DNA of 24,332 nt. Origin: Candidatus Levyibacteriota bacterium (GTDB taxonomy: Bacteria > Patescibacteria > Microgenomatia > Levybacterales > UBA12049). The stretch is from assembly GCA_027334565.1 (NCBI GenBank), contig DAHWUP010000010.1, positions 1 to 24,332 of the forward strand. The letters are read 5' to 3'. This document shows, piece by piece, positions 12,600-19,377 of the stretch. A program made the translations under genes and the position numbers. A model generated the notes under the pieces. It did not search any database. It was not told where the DNA came from and saw only the letters and a program-made list of their open reading frames with translations. Within the stretch, counting starts at the first letter, position 1, and every line of letters begins with the position of its first letter.

Positions 12600-14060
12600 A
12601 TGCCCGATCAGGATTTATTAAGTTATATTAAAGAAGAATCAAAGCGCGGGATAGATAAACAGACGCTAAACGACAATCTTATTGCCAAAGGCTGGCAACA
12701 AGCTCAAATTGACGAGGCGTTTATTAACTTACAAAACTCGAATACTGCGCCTCCTCCGCCGCAAATAGAAAAGGAAGCGAATTACCTTCCCGGATTTAGA
12801 GGACTTCTAAGTGAAGCGTGGCAAATCTATAAACAAAGATGGAAAACTCTGGTTTCAATCAACCTGATTCCCTTTTTGTTTTTGATACCGCTTCTGGTCC
12901 TTTTTATCCTCTATTTTTTTATTTCCAAGTCGCTTCTTAATCCTTCTTCACCAAACATAATTCTAACCATCGTCTTTCTCATAGTCATAGCTTTTTGTGC
13001 TGTCGGATTTTTCCTGTTAAGTCTCTGGTCGCCCGTAGCCTTTATTTTTGCAATTAAAGAACGTTCCCGGCAAATAGGTTTTAAATCCTCGTATGGAAAA
13101 AGCAGGGGAAAGGTTATTCCGTATATAGTCCTGTCTTTTATAATCGGCTTTTTCGTTGTGTTTGGGTTCATCTTGTTATTTTCCCCGGGGATAGTTTTTA
13201 TGGTCTGGTTTAATTTCGCGCTTTTTGCGTTGATTTACGAAAACAGCGGAGTTATCGGATCTTTGAAAAAAAGCAGAAAATACGTCAAGGGCAAGTTCTT
13301 CGACGTTTTCTACAGAGTTTTGGCGATCGGGTTATTTATACAAATTGTCGGTGCGGTCATATTATCGGTTCCCTTGCTTAATCTATTCTCCTTAATAATT
13401 AATTATCTTATACTTGCCCCGCTTTCAACAATCTATAGCGTAATCCTTTATGAAAAATTAAAAGATTTGGACCAAAAACCTCTTTCAAACCCGATCTCAA
13501 GAGTGTTTACAGCCGTCATCTTATTCGCGTTTATACTGGCTGCCTTGTGCGCTATAATCTTTGCCGGAGTTATAGGTTATAACTTATTCAAGGGCAACGG
13601 GAAGAACAAACCCTTATCCTCCCTAACCAGGCAACAACAGACAAACGTGATACAAATTAGCCCCAAGCCCGGAAACATTTCGGCGCAAAGTCAAACCCAA
13701 GGTCCAAAAACCAATATGACTGCCTTGGCAAACGACACAACAAGAAGAAATGATATCTTACAGATACTGAATGCTTTAGGGGCATATGCGGGAGACCACC
13801 AGGGGAATTTTCCCCCGAACATGCCTCAGGTAAACGGCTCTCCTCTTGAAATAAGTTCATCGGGAGCCAATATATGCAGCGCTTTGGTGCCCAAGTACCT
13901 CGCCTATTTACCGCAGGATCCGTCAATAAATAACGGTACCGGCATAAAGGATTGTAATACAACTTTCGATACGGGATATAAAATATCTATGGATTTATCA
14001 GGAAGGATAACCGTGTATGCGCCTTTGGCACAAAATGGCACGATATCGGATTCAAGGTAA
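12600..14060 (+). CDS. Polytopic membrane protein with N-terminal helical module and C-terminal pseudopilin-like domain
   Basis: 486 residues. Residues 1-44 (MPDQDLLSYI to DEAFINL) closely match the N-terminal module of the preceding protein and look like a small three-helix, UBA-like domain. Residues about 85-285 form a multi-helix membrane domain; ENSGVIGSLKKSRKYVKGKF is typical of YciC/GPDPase-membrane-like proteins. Another transmembrane helix at 303-328 is followed by a linker. Residues about 379-477 resemble the soluble part of type IV pseudopilins: TTRRNDILQILNALGAYAGD, LVPKYLAYLPQDP, and a C-terminal strand with Cys426 and Cys452 as a possible disulfide. No prepilin peptidase site is expected in this position. 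It may present a pilin-like head at the surface; function is unknown. Confidence 0.75.
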   Translation: MPDQDLLSYIKEESKRGIDKQTLNDNLIAKGWQQAQIDEAFINLQNSNTAPPPPQIEKEANYLPGFRGLLSEAWQIYKQRWKTLVSINLIPFLFLIPLLVLFILYFFISKSLLNPSSPNIILTIVFLIVIAFCAVGFFLLSLWSPVAFIFAIKERSRQIGFKSSYGKSRGKVIPYIVLSFIIGFFVVFGFILLFSPGIVFMVWFNFALFALIYENSGVIGSLKKSRKYVKGKFFDVFYRVLAIGLFIQIVGAVILSVPLLNLFSLIINYLILAPLSTIYSVILYEKLKDLDQKPLSNPISRVFTAVILFAFILAALCAIIFAGVIGYNLFKGNGKNKPLSSLTRQQQTNVIQISPKPGNISAQSQTQGPKTNMTALANDTTRRNDILQILNALGAYAGDHQGNFPPNMPQVNGSPLEISSSGANICSALVPKYLAYLPQDPSINNGTGIKDCNTTFDTGYKISMDLSGRITVYAPLAQNGTISDSR

Positions 14061-14102
14061 TACAGCTTCTTCTTTACACCCAAAGGTTTTTCTGTTAAAA
14101 TA

Positions 14103-14131
14103 TTGACAAATCCCAAAAATACTGAGATTGT
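14103..14131 (+). promoter_or_regulatory. Leaderless promoter of secE-nusG
   Basis: Consensus TTGACA (14103-14108), a 17-bp spacer ending in TGA, and GATTGT (14126-14131, a weak -10), then 6 bp to ATG 14138. Confidence 0.65.
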
Positions 14132-14137
14132 ATTTCT

Positions 14138-14329
14138 ATGGCGACAACACCTGTAACTTTTTTAAAGGAGGTCCGCGACGAATTGCAAAAGGTGGTCTGG
14201 CCGACCCGGGATGAAATAATCAGGTTGACCGGGGTCGTCATTTTGGTAAGCGCCCTGGTAGGAATTTACCTGGGCGGAGCGGATTATCTTTTGACCAAGC
14301 TTATCGGCCTGATAGTCACCAAGCACTAA
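14138..14329 (+). CDS. secE: Preprotein translocase subunit SecE
   Basis: A 63-residue single-span subunit of the SecYEG protein-export channel. It has the conserved amphipathic segment TFLKEVRDELQKVVWPTRDE with the family's VxWP motif, followed by one transmembrane helix (about 30-54). Size matches the minimal one-helix SecE. It is the first gene of a secE-nusG unit, an arrangement conserved across bacteria, and lies 6 bp after a predicted -10. Confidence 0.96.
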   Translation: MATTPVTFLKEVRDELQKVVWPTRDEIIRLTGVVILVSALVGIYLGGADYLLTKLIGLIVTKH

Positions 14330-14333
14330 AATT

Positions 14334-15188
14334 ATGGATGACAAAAATTTAAAACAACAAGACGAAAAAACAAAGGACCCGAAAACATCGGGTGATACCG
14401 AACCTATGGCTTCGGAAAACCTTACCGTCGATACGCAAGAGACTCAAGATACCGAAAAGGCGCAGGAAGAGCTTGCCGCACCCGAACCCGAAAAAGAACT
14501 CAAGGACCCGGCCGAGCCGAAACAGAAACAAATCGAAGCAAAAGAGGAAGAAGGTTTACCCGCTTCCCGGGAAACACAAGTCAAAACAGAGGAAAAAACG
14601 GAAAAAGAAGAAAAATCCAAAGCCGCCACTCCCCCCTCCGATAAAGGCCATTTGGAAGACTCGGACCAAGGCAAATGGTACATCATCCACACATATTCAG
14701 GACACGAAAACAAAGTCGCCAAATCTTTAAGGCAGAGAATCGAATCGATGGGTTTTGAAAACAGAATTTTCGACATCATCGTCCCGACACGCGATACCGT
14801 CAAGGTTTCACAGGGTAAAAAAGAAAATGTCAAAGAAAAGATCTTCCCGGGTTATGTTCTGGTGAAAATGATATTAGACGATGAATCCTGGCTATTAGTC
14901 AGAACCACCCAGGGAGTCACCGCATTCATCGGCGCCGGTAATAAACCTACTCCGATTTCCGACAAAGAAGTTGAGGCGATTCAAAAGTTTATGGCCACCG
15001 AAGAGCCTCTGTATAAAACGGCCTTTACCGTCGGCGAAGCGGTCAAAATTGTCGACGGCCCTTTCTCGGATTTCTTGGGAACTATCGACAATATAGATGA
15101 AGCAAAGGGCAAACTTAAGGTCTTGGTCTCCATTTTCGGACGAGAAACGCCTGTTGAATTAGATTTTCTACAAGTTTCCAAACTATAA
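14334..15188 (+). CDS. nusG: Transcription elongation/antitermination factor NusG with long charged N-terminal extension
   Basis: NusG binds RNA polymerase and couples it to ribosomes or Rho. The core (residues 114-284) starts at KWYIIHTYSGHENKVAKSL (NGN domain, with IFPGYVLVKM and VRTTQGVTAFIG) and ends with a KOW domain (VGEAVKIVDGPFSDFLGTID). It is preceded by 113 residues rich in Glu, Lys, Pro, Thr and Gln, with no hydrophobic core and probably disordered. Normal NusG is about 180 residues, so the extension is an addition to an intact protein. The frame from ATG 14334 is continuous, and the start lies 4 bp after the secE stop, so translation is probably coupled. No Shine-Dalgarno is seen. 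Confidence 0.95.
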   Translation: MDDKNLKQQDEKTKDPKTSGDTEPMASENLTVDTQETQDTEKAQEELAAPEPEKELKDPAEPKQKQIEAKEEEGLPASRETQVKTEEKTEKEEKSKAATPPSDKGHLEDSDQGKWYIIHTYSGHENKVAKSLRQRIESMGFENRIFDIIVPTRDTVKVSQGKKENVKEKIFPGYVLVKMILDDESWLLVRTTQGVTAFIGAGNKPTPISDKEVEAIQKFMATEEPLYKTAFTVGEAVKIVDGPFSDFLGTIDNIDEAKGKLKVLVSIFGRETPVELDFLQVSKL

Positions 15189-15231
15189 TCGAAAATCTAA
15201 CAAAGTCCTGAATGAAGTTAAAGGACAGAAC

Positions 15232-15405
15232 TGGACTTTTTACAAACCGGTAAGCTATAATAACAGAACTTATTGCAAACCTGGGAGTCCCAAGCATAAG
15301 TAAAGGGCGCTTGAACCAGTAGATAAGAACCTCTTTGGTGCTTCTCTACTATTAAAACGCATTATTTAAGGTTTAAACAAGAACGATCGTTAAATATCCG
15401 ACGTC
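15232..15405 (+). promoter_or_regulatory. rplK promoter and structured 5' leader
   Basis: TGGACT (15232-15237), an 18-bp spacer and TATAAT (15256-15261) predict a start near 15268 and a leader of about 138 nt. Two folded elements are visible. First, ACTTAT-T-GC pairs with GC-ATAAGT (15268-15301) and encloses TGGG-AGT-CCCA. Second, AGTAGA-t-AAG-a-ACC pairs with GGT-g-CTT-c-TCTACT (15318-15350), 12 bp with two 1x1 mismatches. In many bacteria L1 represses the rplK-rplA operon by binding its mRNA leader, so this is a candidate L1 autoregulatory site. No Shine-Dalgarno precedes the ATG. Confidence 0.6.
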
Positions 15406-15831
15406 ATGGCAGCTAAAAAAGTTAAAACTATAATTAAGATCAATATTCCGGCAGGAGCGGCAACGCCCGCGCCGCCGGTCGGTACGGCTTTGGGCCCGCA
15501 CGGATTGCCGATAATGGAGTTCGTCAAGGCTTTCAATGATAAAACCGCCGATCAAAAAGGAACTATCGTTCCGGCGGTGATCACGGTTTACGAGGACAGG
15601 ACCTTTTCGTTCATTGTCAAAAAGTCCCCCATTGCCGAAATGATCAAAAAAACTTTAAACCTTGAAAAAGGTTCGGGTAAGCCCGGCACCGAATCGGCCG
15701 GATCCCTGACCCGCGCGCAAGCCGAAGAAATCGCCAAGGCAAAAATGGAAGACTTAAATACCGACGAATTGGAACCGGCAGTTAAAATCGTGGAAGGGGT
15801 CGCCCGTTCGATGGGCATAAAAGTGGCATAA
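15406..15831 (+). CDS. rplK: Ribosomal protein uL11
   Basis: A 141-residue protein of the ribosomal GTPase-associated centre. The N-terminal domain has KINIPAGAATPAPPVGTALG, with the proline-rich hinge, followed by GLPIMEFVKAFNDKT. The C-terminal rRNA-binding domain has KSPIAEMIKK and the GSLTRAQAEEIAKAKMEDLN region, ending in GVARSMGIKV. Length is standard. It follows nusG as in most bacteria but has its own promoter and a long structured leader. Confidence 0.97.
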   Translation: MAAKKVKTIIKINIPAGAATPAPPVGTALGPHGLPIMEFVKAFNDKTADQKGTIVPAVITVYEDRTFSFIVKKSPIAEMIKKTLNLEKGSGKPGTESAGSLTRAQAEEIAKAKMEDLNTDELEPAVKIVEGVARSMGIKVA

Positions 15832-15837
15832 GCCACA

Positions 15838-15948
15838 ATTTACAATTTTCAGTTTTCAAATTACAATTCAATTTTAGTGTCACAATGTTTGAAAATTAAA
15901 GAATCGAAAATTCAATGAAAATTGATAATCGGAAATTAGAAATTATCT
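15838..15948. repeat. AT-rich imperfect inverted repeat between rplK and rplA
   Basis: The 129-bp gap holds repeated CAATTTTCA/GTTTTCAAATT-type words whose complements (TGAAAATTG, GAAAATT) recur in its right half. The two halves can form a long imperfect hairpin centred near 15890. No coding potential is seen. It could be a small decayed repeat element or a regulatory mRNA structure. Confidence 0.4.
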
Positions 15949-15960
15949 GAAAGGAGTTAT

Positions 15961-16824
15961 ATGGGCAAGATCAGAGTCAAAACCTTCGGAGACGAAGAAG
16001 CGGAAGAAAAACAAAAAAACGAAATTAAAAAAAGGCACGAGGCCCGCCTTGCCGAGTTGAAGCAGGCCAAAAAAGCCGTCAAGGCGCCGGGAATGAAAGG
16101 CGGAGAAAGAGTCGTGTCCGTTGGACCGAGCGAGGAAGAACTGGCGGTTTTGGAACAGTCGGAGACCGCAGCCAAAGCCGAAACAAAAGAAGAGGTCAAA
16201 GAAAAAAGCGCACCGAAAGAAAAGATAAAACCGGTAAAGAAAAACTTCCATTCGCAAAAATATCAGTCTATTTCACAACTCGTCGACAAGACAAAAAATT
16301 ATACTTTAAAAGAAGCCCTGGAGGTTCTTGGCAAACTGCAAAGAGGAACAAACGACGAAACCGTAGAACTGCATGTGAATACCGCAACAGGAGGAATTTC
16401 CGGAAACGTCACACTGCCCCACGGAACCGGCAAGAAAACCAGGGTTGTTATTGCCAGTGACAGCCTGATTGCGGAAATCGAAAAAGGGATCGTAAACTTC
16501 GATATCCTGCTCGCCGAGCCGTCAATGATGGCAAAACTGGCCAAGGTCGCAAGGATACTGGGACCGAAGGGCTTAATGCCCAATCCCAAAAACGGTACCA
16601 TTACCCAAAATCCTTCGGAAGCAGTCAAGAAGTACGAAGGCGGTCAGGTGAACTTTAAAACCGAAAAAGCACCCATAATTCATCTAACCGTGGGAAAAAT
16701 GTCTTTCGGCCCGGAAAAATTATCGCAGAATATCGAAGCTTTGGTAAATGCCATAAAAAAACAAAATATTGTTAATGTAACTTTAAAATCTACCATGTCC
16801 CCCGGAATTAAAATAAAAATTTAA
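15961..16824 (+). CDS. rplA: Ribosomal protein uL1 with charged N-terminal extension
   Basis: Forms the L1 stalk of the large subunit, which helps release deacylated tRNA, and often represses its own operon. The core begins near residue 97 (KYQSISQLVDKTKNYTLKEA) and includes ELHVNTATGG and the signature GPKGLMPNPKNGTI, ending SPGIKIKI. It is preceded by about 96 residues rich in Lys, Glu and Ala that include KGGERVVSVGPSEEE. Total length is 287, against about 230 for ordinary L1. AAGGAG at 15951-15956 is a clear Shine-Dalgarno, with a short 4-bp spacing to ATG 15961, unlike the leaderless genes nearby. Confidence 0.96.
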   Translation: MGKIRVKTFGDEEAEEKQKNEIKKRHEARLAELKQAKKAVKAPGMKGGERVVSVGPSEEELAVLEQSETAAKAETKEEVKEKSAPKEKIKPVKKNFHSQKYQSISQLVDKTKNYTLKEALEVLGKLQRGTNDETVELHVNTATGGISGNVTLPHGTGKKTRVVIASDSLIAEIEKGIVNFDILLAEPSMMAKLAKVARILGPKGLMPNPKNGTITQNPSEAVKKYEGGQVNFKTEKAPIIHLTVGKMSFGPEKLSQNIEALVNAIKKQNIVNVTLKSTMSPGIKIKI

Positions 16825-16840
16825 TTGCGGGTTTAAGTAT

Positions 16841-17608
16841 ATGCACGAACGGCAGGGAAATTTAGTTGGGGCGGGACTCTGGGAATTAAGCAGAATTTTA
16901 CTGCCCGAGGTACAAGGCCAAAACAATCTTCAAACGGCCAAAGAACATCTGACACAAGGTTCTGTCCTTCTGTATAGCAATCACTATCATGACTTCGATC
17001 CTTTTTCTTTGGGAAGGGTCATCGATAGCCATCTGACACCCCTTGAACACGTGGATATCTTAACCTCAAGACGTCATCTCGACTCACAAAGAGGGCCTGT
17101 CAACCGGCTGCAAAATTTTCTGGTTGACAAAATGAAAGCAGAGAAAGGATTCAACCCTATTTTGGTGGTACAGAATTACGATAAGGAAAAATATCCAGAC
17201 GCCGAGGAGTTCAACAAACGGGCTTTGGTTGAAGCGGTACGCGACCTTAGGTTACCCGGCAGGATACTTAGTATCGCCCCCGAAGGCACTCGAAGCAGAA
17301 CGGGTGGTCTGCTTGAGGCACAGGAGGGCTTGGAGCCGATTTTAAGACTTTCCAGAAAAACAACGTTGGCGTTACCAATTGCTATGGAACCTACTCTCAC
17401 AACACCTTCCTTTATCAGAGCAAGGGTTTTGGTAGGTGAGCCTTTTTCCTACGATGACATCATCGCCGAGCAAGAATCGCATCCGGATTTTTCAGTATCG
17501 GACTTGATGATGCTCAAAATCGCCAGGCTGCTTTCCCCGCAGAGAAGAGGTTTCTATGGACCGCTTGTCCAACGCTACGAACTTTCGCCGGAAGCCGTCC
17601 CGGCATAA
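16841..17608 (+). CDS. PlsC-like acyltransferase
   Basis: A 255-residue protein with the glycerol-phosphate acyltransferase motifs: block I NHYHDFDPF, with His48 and Asp53 (HX4D), and block III APEGTRSRTG (146-155). The LPIAMEPT segment resembles block IV. Such enzymes put an acyl chain on lysophosphatidic acid or related acceptors at the cytoplasmic membrane. No strong transmembrane helix is visible, so it is probably peripheral. Much of CPR lacks complete fatty-acid synthesis, so it may act on scavenged lipids; that is inference. It follows rplA by 16 bp without a clear promoter and is probably co-transcribed with it. Confidence 0.85.
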   Translation: MHERQGNLVGAGLWELSRILLPEVQGQNNLQTAKEHLTQGSVLLYSNHYHDFDPFSLGRVIDSHLTPLEHVDILTSRRHLDSQRGPVNRLQNFLVDKMKAEKGFNPILVVQNYDKEKYPDAEEFNKRALVEAVRDLRLPGRILSIAPEGTRSRTGGLLEAQEGLEPILRLSRKTTLALPIAMEPTLTTPSFIRARVLVGEPFSYDDIIAEQESHPDFSVSDLMMLKIARLLSPQRRGFYGPLVQRYELSPEAVPA

Positions 17609-17660
17609 GAAAGGCTTTCATAAAATTTGGGAGGTCAAAGCTTAAAACAAGCTGAAAAAT

Positions 17661-17690
17661 TTGACAAACCGCCCTTCTATGTGTCTAAAT
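17661..17690 (+). promoter_or_regulatory. Leaderless promoter of the beta-helix protein gene
   Basis: TTGACA (17661-17666), an 18-bp spacer ending in TGT, and CTAAAT (17685-17690), then 6 bp to the GTG start at 17697. Confidence 0.7.
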
Positions 17691-17696
17691 TGAATT

Positions 17697-18914
17697 GTGG
17701 ACGATAAGAAAAACTCATCGCGTGAAGAAGACAAGAACCGCCAGACAATAATCATGCGCCGTTACATCGAGCTTGTTGCCAGATGGTATGACATCCCGCC
17801 TTCCACCAAAACCCTGATAAAACTTCTGCCTATCTTTATAATTTTGGCGGCCATACCCCTTACCGTCAGGCTTTTGCAGCAACCACAGAGTTTGATTCAA
17901 AACGCCGCAGCTCCCGCGGTTTACCAGGTCCCATCCACCATAGATTCAACCGGCGCAACCGACGTCTCAGCCGCACTTAATTCCTTTATTGCTTCTGTTC
18001 CGGACAATTCTATCATTCAGTTCCCCCCCCAAGGCAAATACCTGCTTAGCCAGGGAATACAAATCGCTCAAAGGAAAGGATTAACTTTTGAAGGTAACGG
18101 TTCAAGCCTGATCGACGCTTCATCGTCCGGCGGATCCGACCAGTTAAGTTCATTATTCGTATTGGGACACGCTTACCAAGGAAGCTGGAGCGACAACAAT
18201 AATAACATCACTGTCCAAGATTTTACGCTAATCGGCAATAACACCAAACCCGGAGTGTTCACGCCGGGTCAGGAGGGGGAAGCCGGAATGGAAATCGAAG
18301 GAACCAATAATCTTTTGGTCCAAAACGTAACCGTAAAAGGGGTCTTTGGCGACGGTTTCAAAATAGGAGATGCGTCTAACGGTGTCCATTTGTACAACAA
18401 TACCGTTCAAAACGCCGGACGAAACGACGTTTCGATCGTTTCCGGTTCAAATATCGAAATCGACCACAATAATTTTACAGAAAGCGGCTATATAACGTTC
18501 GACATCGAACCCAACACATCGGGTGAAACTATAGCTTATGTCAATTATCATGACAATGTCATCGGCAGCTGGAAGTCGGCGGAGTTTTTCGCGGTTGACA
18601 AAAGTCAAACCGGCGCCGGCATTCACGACATTACCGTCAACAACAACATCATAAGTTACGGTTCGCTTAAAACCTGGGTAGCAAGTAGCGTCGGCAGAAA
18701 GCAGAATATCACTTTTACCAACAACGTTTCGACCTTGGGTCCGGTCGCCGGGCCGGTATTAACACTTGCCCATATCGACGGATTGAATGTTTACGGCAAT
18801 TTACAGAGCCTGACCTCAGGTTCCCTTGCCCAAATCAGCGATTGCACAAATGTTGTTACCGCTCCCCCTTCGGAATCTCCAACTCCGACACCAAAACCGA
18901 CAGCAGCTCCCTAG
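17697..18914 (+). CDS. Surface-anchored right-handed beta-helix protein
   Basis: 405 residues: a charged cytoplasmic N-terminus, one transmembrane helix (about 41-60), then an extracellular domain. That domain starts like pectate-lyase-3 proteins (TGATDVSAALNSFIASVP, IQFPPQGKYLLSQGIQI, LTFEGNGSSLI). It continues with parallel beta-helix coils of Asn/Val/Ile-rich turns such as NLLVQNVTVKGVFGDGFKI, GVHLYNNTVQNAGRNDV and NIEIDHNNFTESGYITFD. Relatives bind or cleave polysaccharides; no catalytic residues can be assigned. The tail is Pro/Thr-rich (SESPTPTPKPT). GTG 17697 is chosen because it lies 6 bp after the -10. A Pro/Thr-rich continuation in another frame after the stop suggests a possible frameshift. 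Confidence 0.8.
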   Translation: MDDKKNSSREEDKNRQTIIMRRYIELVARWYDIPPSTKTLIKLLPIFIILAAIPLTVRLLQQPQSLIQNAAAPAVYQVPSTIDSTGATDVSAALNSFIASVPDNSIIQFPPQGKYLLSQGIQIAQRKGLTFEGNGSSLIDASSSGGSDQLSSLFVLGHAYQGSWSDNNNNITVQDFTLIGNNTKPGVFTPGQEGEAGMEIEGTNNLLVQNVTVKGVFGDGFKIGDASNGVHLYNNTVQNAGRNDVSIVSGSNIEIDHNNFTESGYITFDIEPNTSGETIAYVNYHDNVIGSWKSAEFFAVDKSQTGAGIHDITVNNNIISYGSLKTWVASSVGRKQNITFTNNVSTLGPVAGPVLTLAHIDGLNVYGNLQSLTSGSLAQISDCTNVVTAPPSESPTPTPKPTAAP

Positions 18915-19012
18915 CCCCGTTACCGACCTTTACCCGGGTGCCGACTCCCGAATACGTCAAAAAAGTGCCTTAAGTCCATCCTCTGTTAATTCCGCTTCCA
19001 ATGTCTTTTTAC

Positions 19013-19041
19013 TTGACTAGGCGATAAATATAGGATAAAAT
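19013..19041 (+). promoter_or_regulatory. Leaderless promoter of the small gene at 19048
   Basis: TTGACT (19013-19018), a 17-bp spacer and TAAAAT (19036-19041), then exactly 6 bp to ATG 19048. One of the clearest examples of the pattern. Confidence 0.8.
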
Positions 19042-19047
19042 CCGCGC

Positions 19048-19323
19048 ATGTCCAGCGAAATTCTTAAAACCAACGATGCTTTATCCTCGTTCGCAGACTC
19101 TTGCAGTACGATGCTGTTGGCGCTGGGAACACCGATACTTGCCAACATCATTGCCGCAGCAAACTCCCGCCTTGGTTTACCCACATTAGCCTTAGGCGAA
19201 GGCTTGGCACTAGCCTCGTATATTGCAGGTAGAGTCATTGACGTCCAAGGCAACGACGATAAACCCAAACGCCCATTACCTTCGGAAAATTTAAAATCGC
19301 TTTTAATCGAATCCAGGTTCTAA
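19048..19323 (+). CDS. Small hypothetical protein, 91 residues
   Basis: Not recognised. Residues about 15-65 form moderately hydrophobic, Ala/Leu/Gly-rich helices (STMLLALGTPILANIIAAAN, LALGEGLALASYIAGRVIDV) that could be membrane-associated, although a soluble helical hairpin is equally possible. The C-terminus is polar and basic (GNDDKPKRPLPSENLKS). It is supported as a real gene mainly by a textbook promoter placed 6 bp before its ATG. It stands alone between the beta-helix gene and the Nudix-like gene, each with its own promoter. Confidence 0.65.
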   Translation: MSSEILKTNDALSSFADSCSTMLLALGTPILANIIAAANSRLGLPTLALGEGLALASYIAGRVIDVQGNDDKPKRPLPSENLKSLLIESRF

Positions 19324-19342
19324 AAGTTAGCTACGCTTAATT

Positions 19343-19371
19343 TTGACTTAATTTACAAAATATAAGATAAT
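19343..19371 (+). promoter_or_regulatory. Leaderless promoter of the Nudix-like gene
   Basis: TTGACT (19343-19348), a 17-bp spacer and GATAAT (19366-19371), then exactly 6 bp to ATG 19378. This spacing decides the start at 19378 over the TTG at 19372. Confidence 0.8.
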
Positions 19372-19377
19372 TTGGTT

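Noticed and set aside
14392..14730. Overlapping Lys/Pro-rich frame inside nusG
   Set aside because: It arises from the repetitive Glu/Lys codons of the NusG extension read in another frame. The NusG frame is continuous and leads into a perfect NusG core.
15197..15240. Terminator after nusG (AAAGTCC ... GGACTTTTT)
   Set aside because: The arms pair for 7 bp and a T-run follows, but the loop is about 24 nt and the right arm overlaps the rplK -35, so I do not call it as a terminator.
19372..19377. TTG start for the Nudix-like protein
   Set aside because: It follows the -10 directly, so it would lie before the predicted transcript start; ATG 19378 has the 6-bp spacing seen at other genes.
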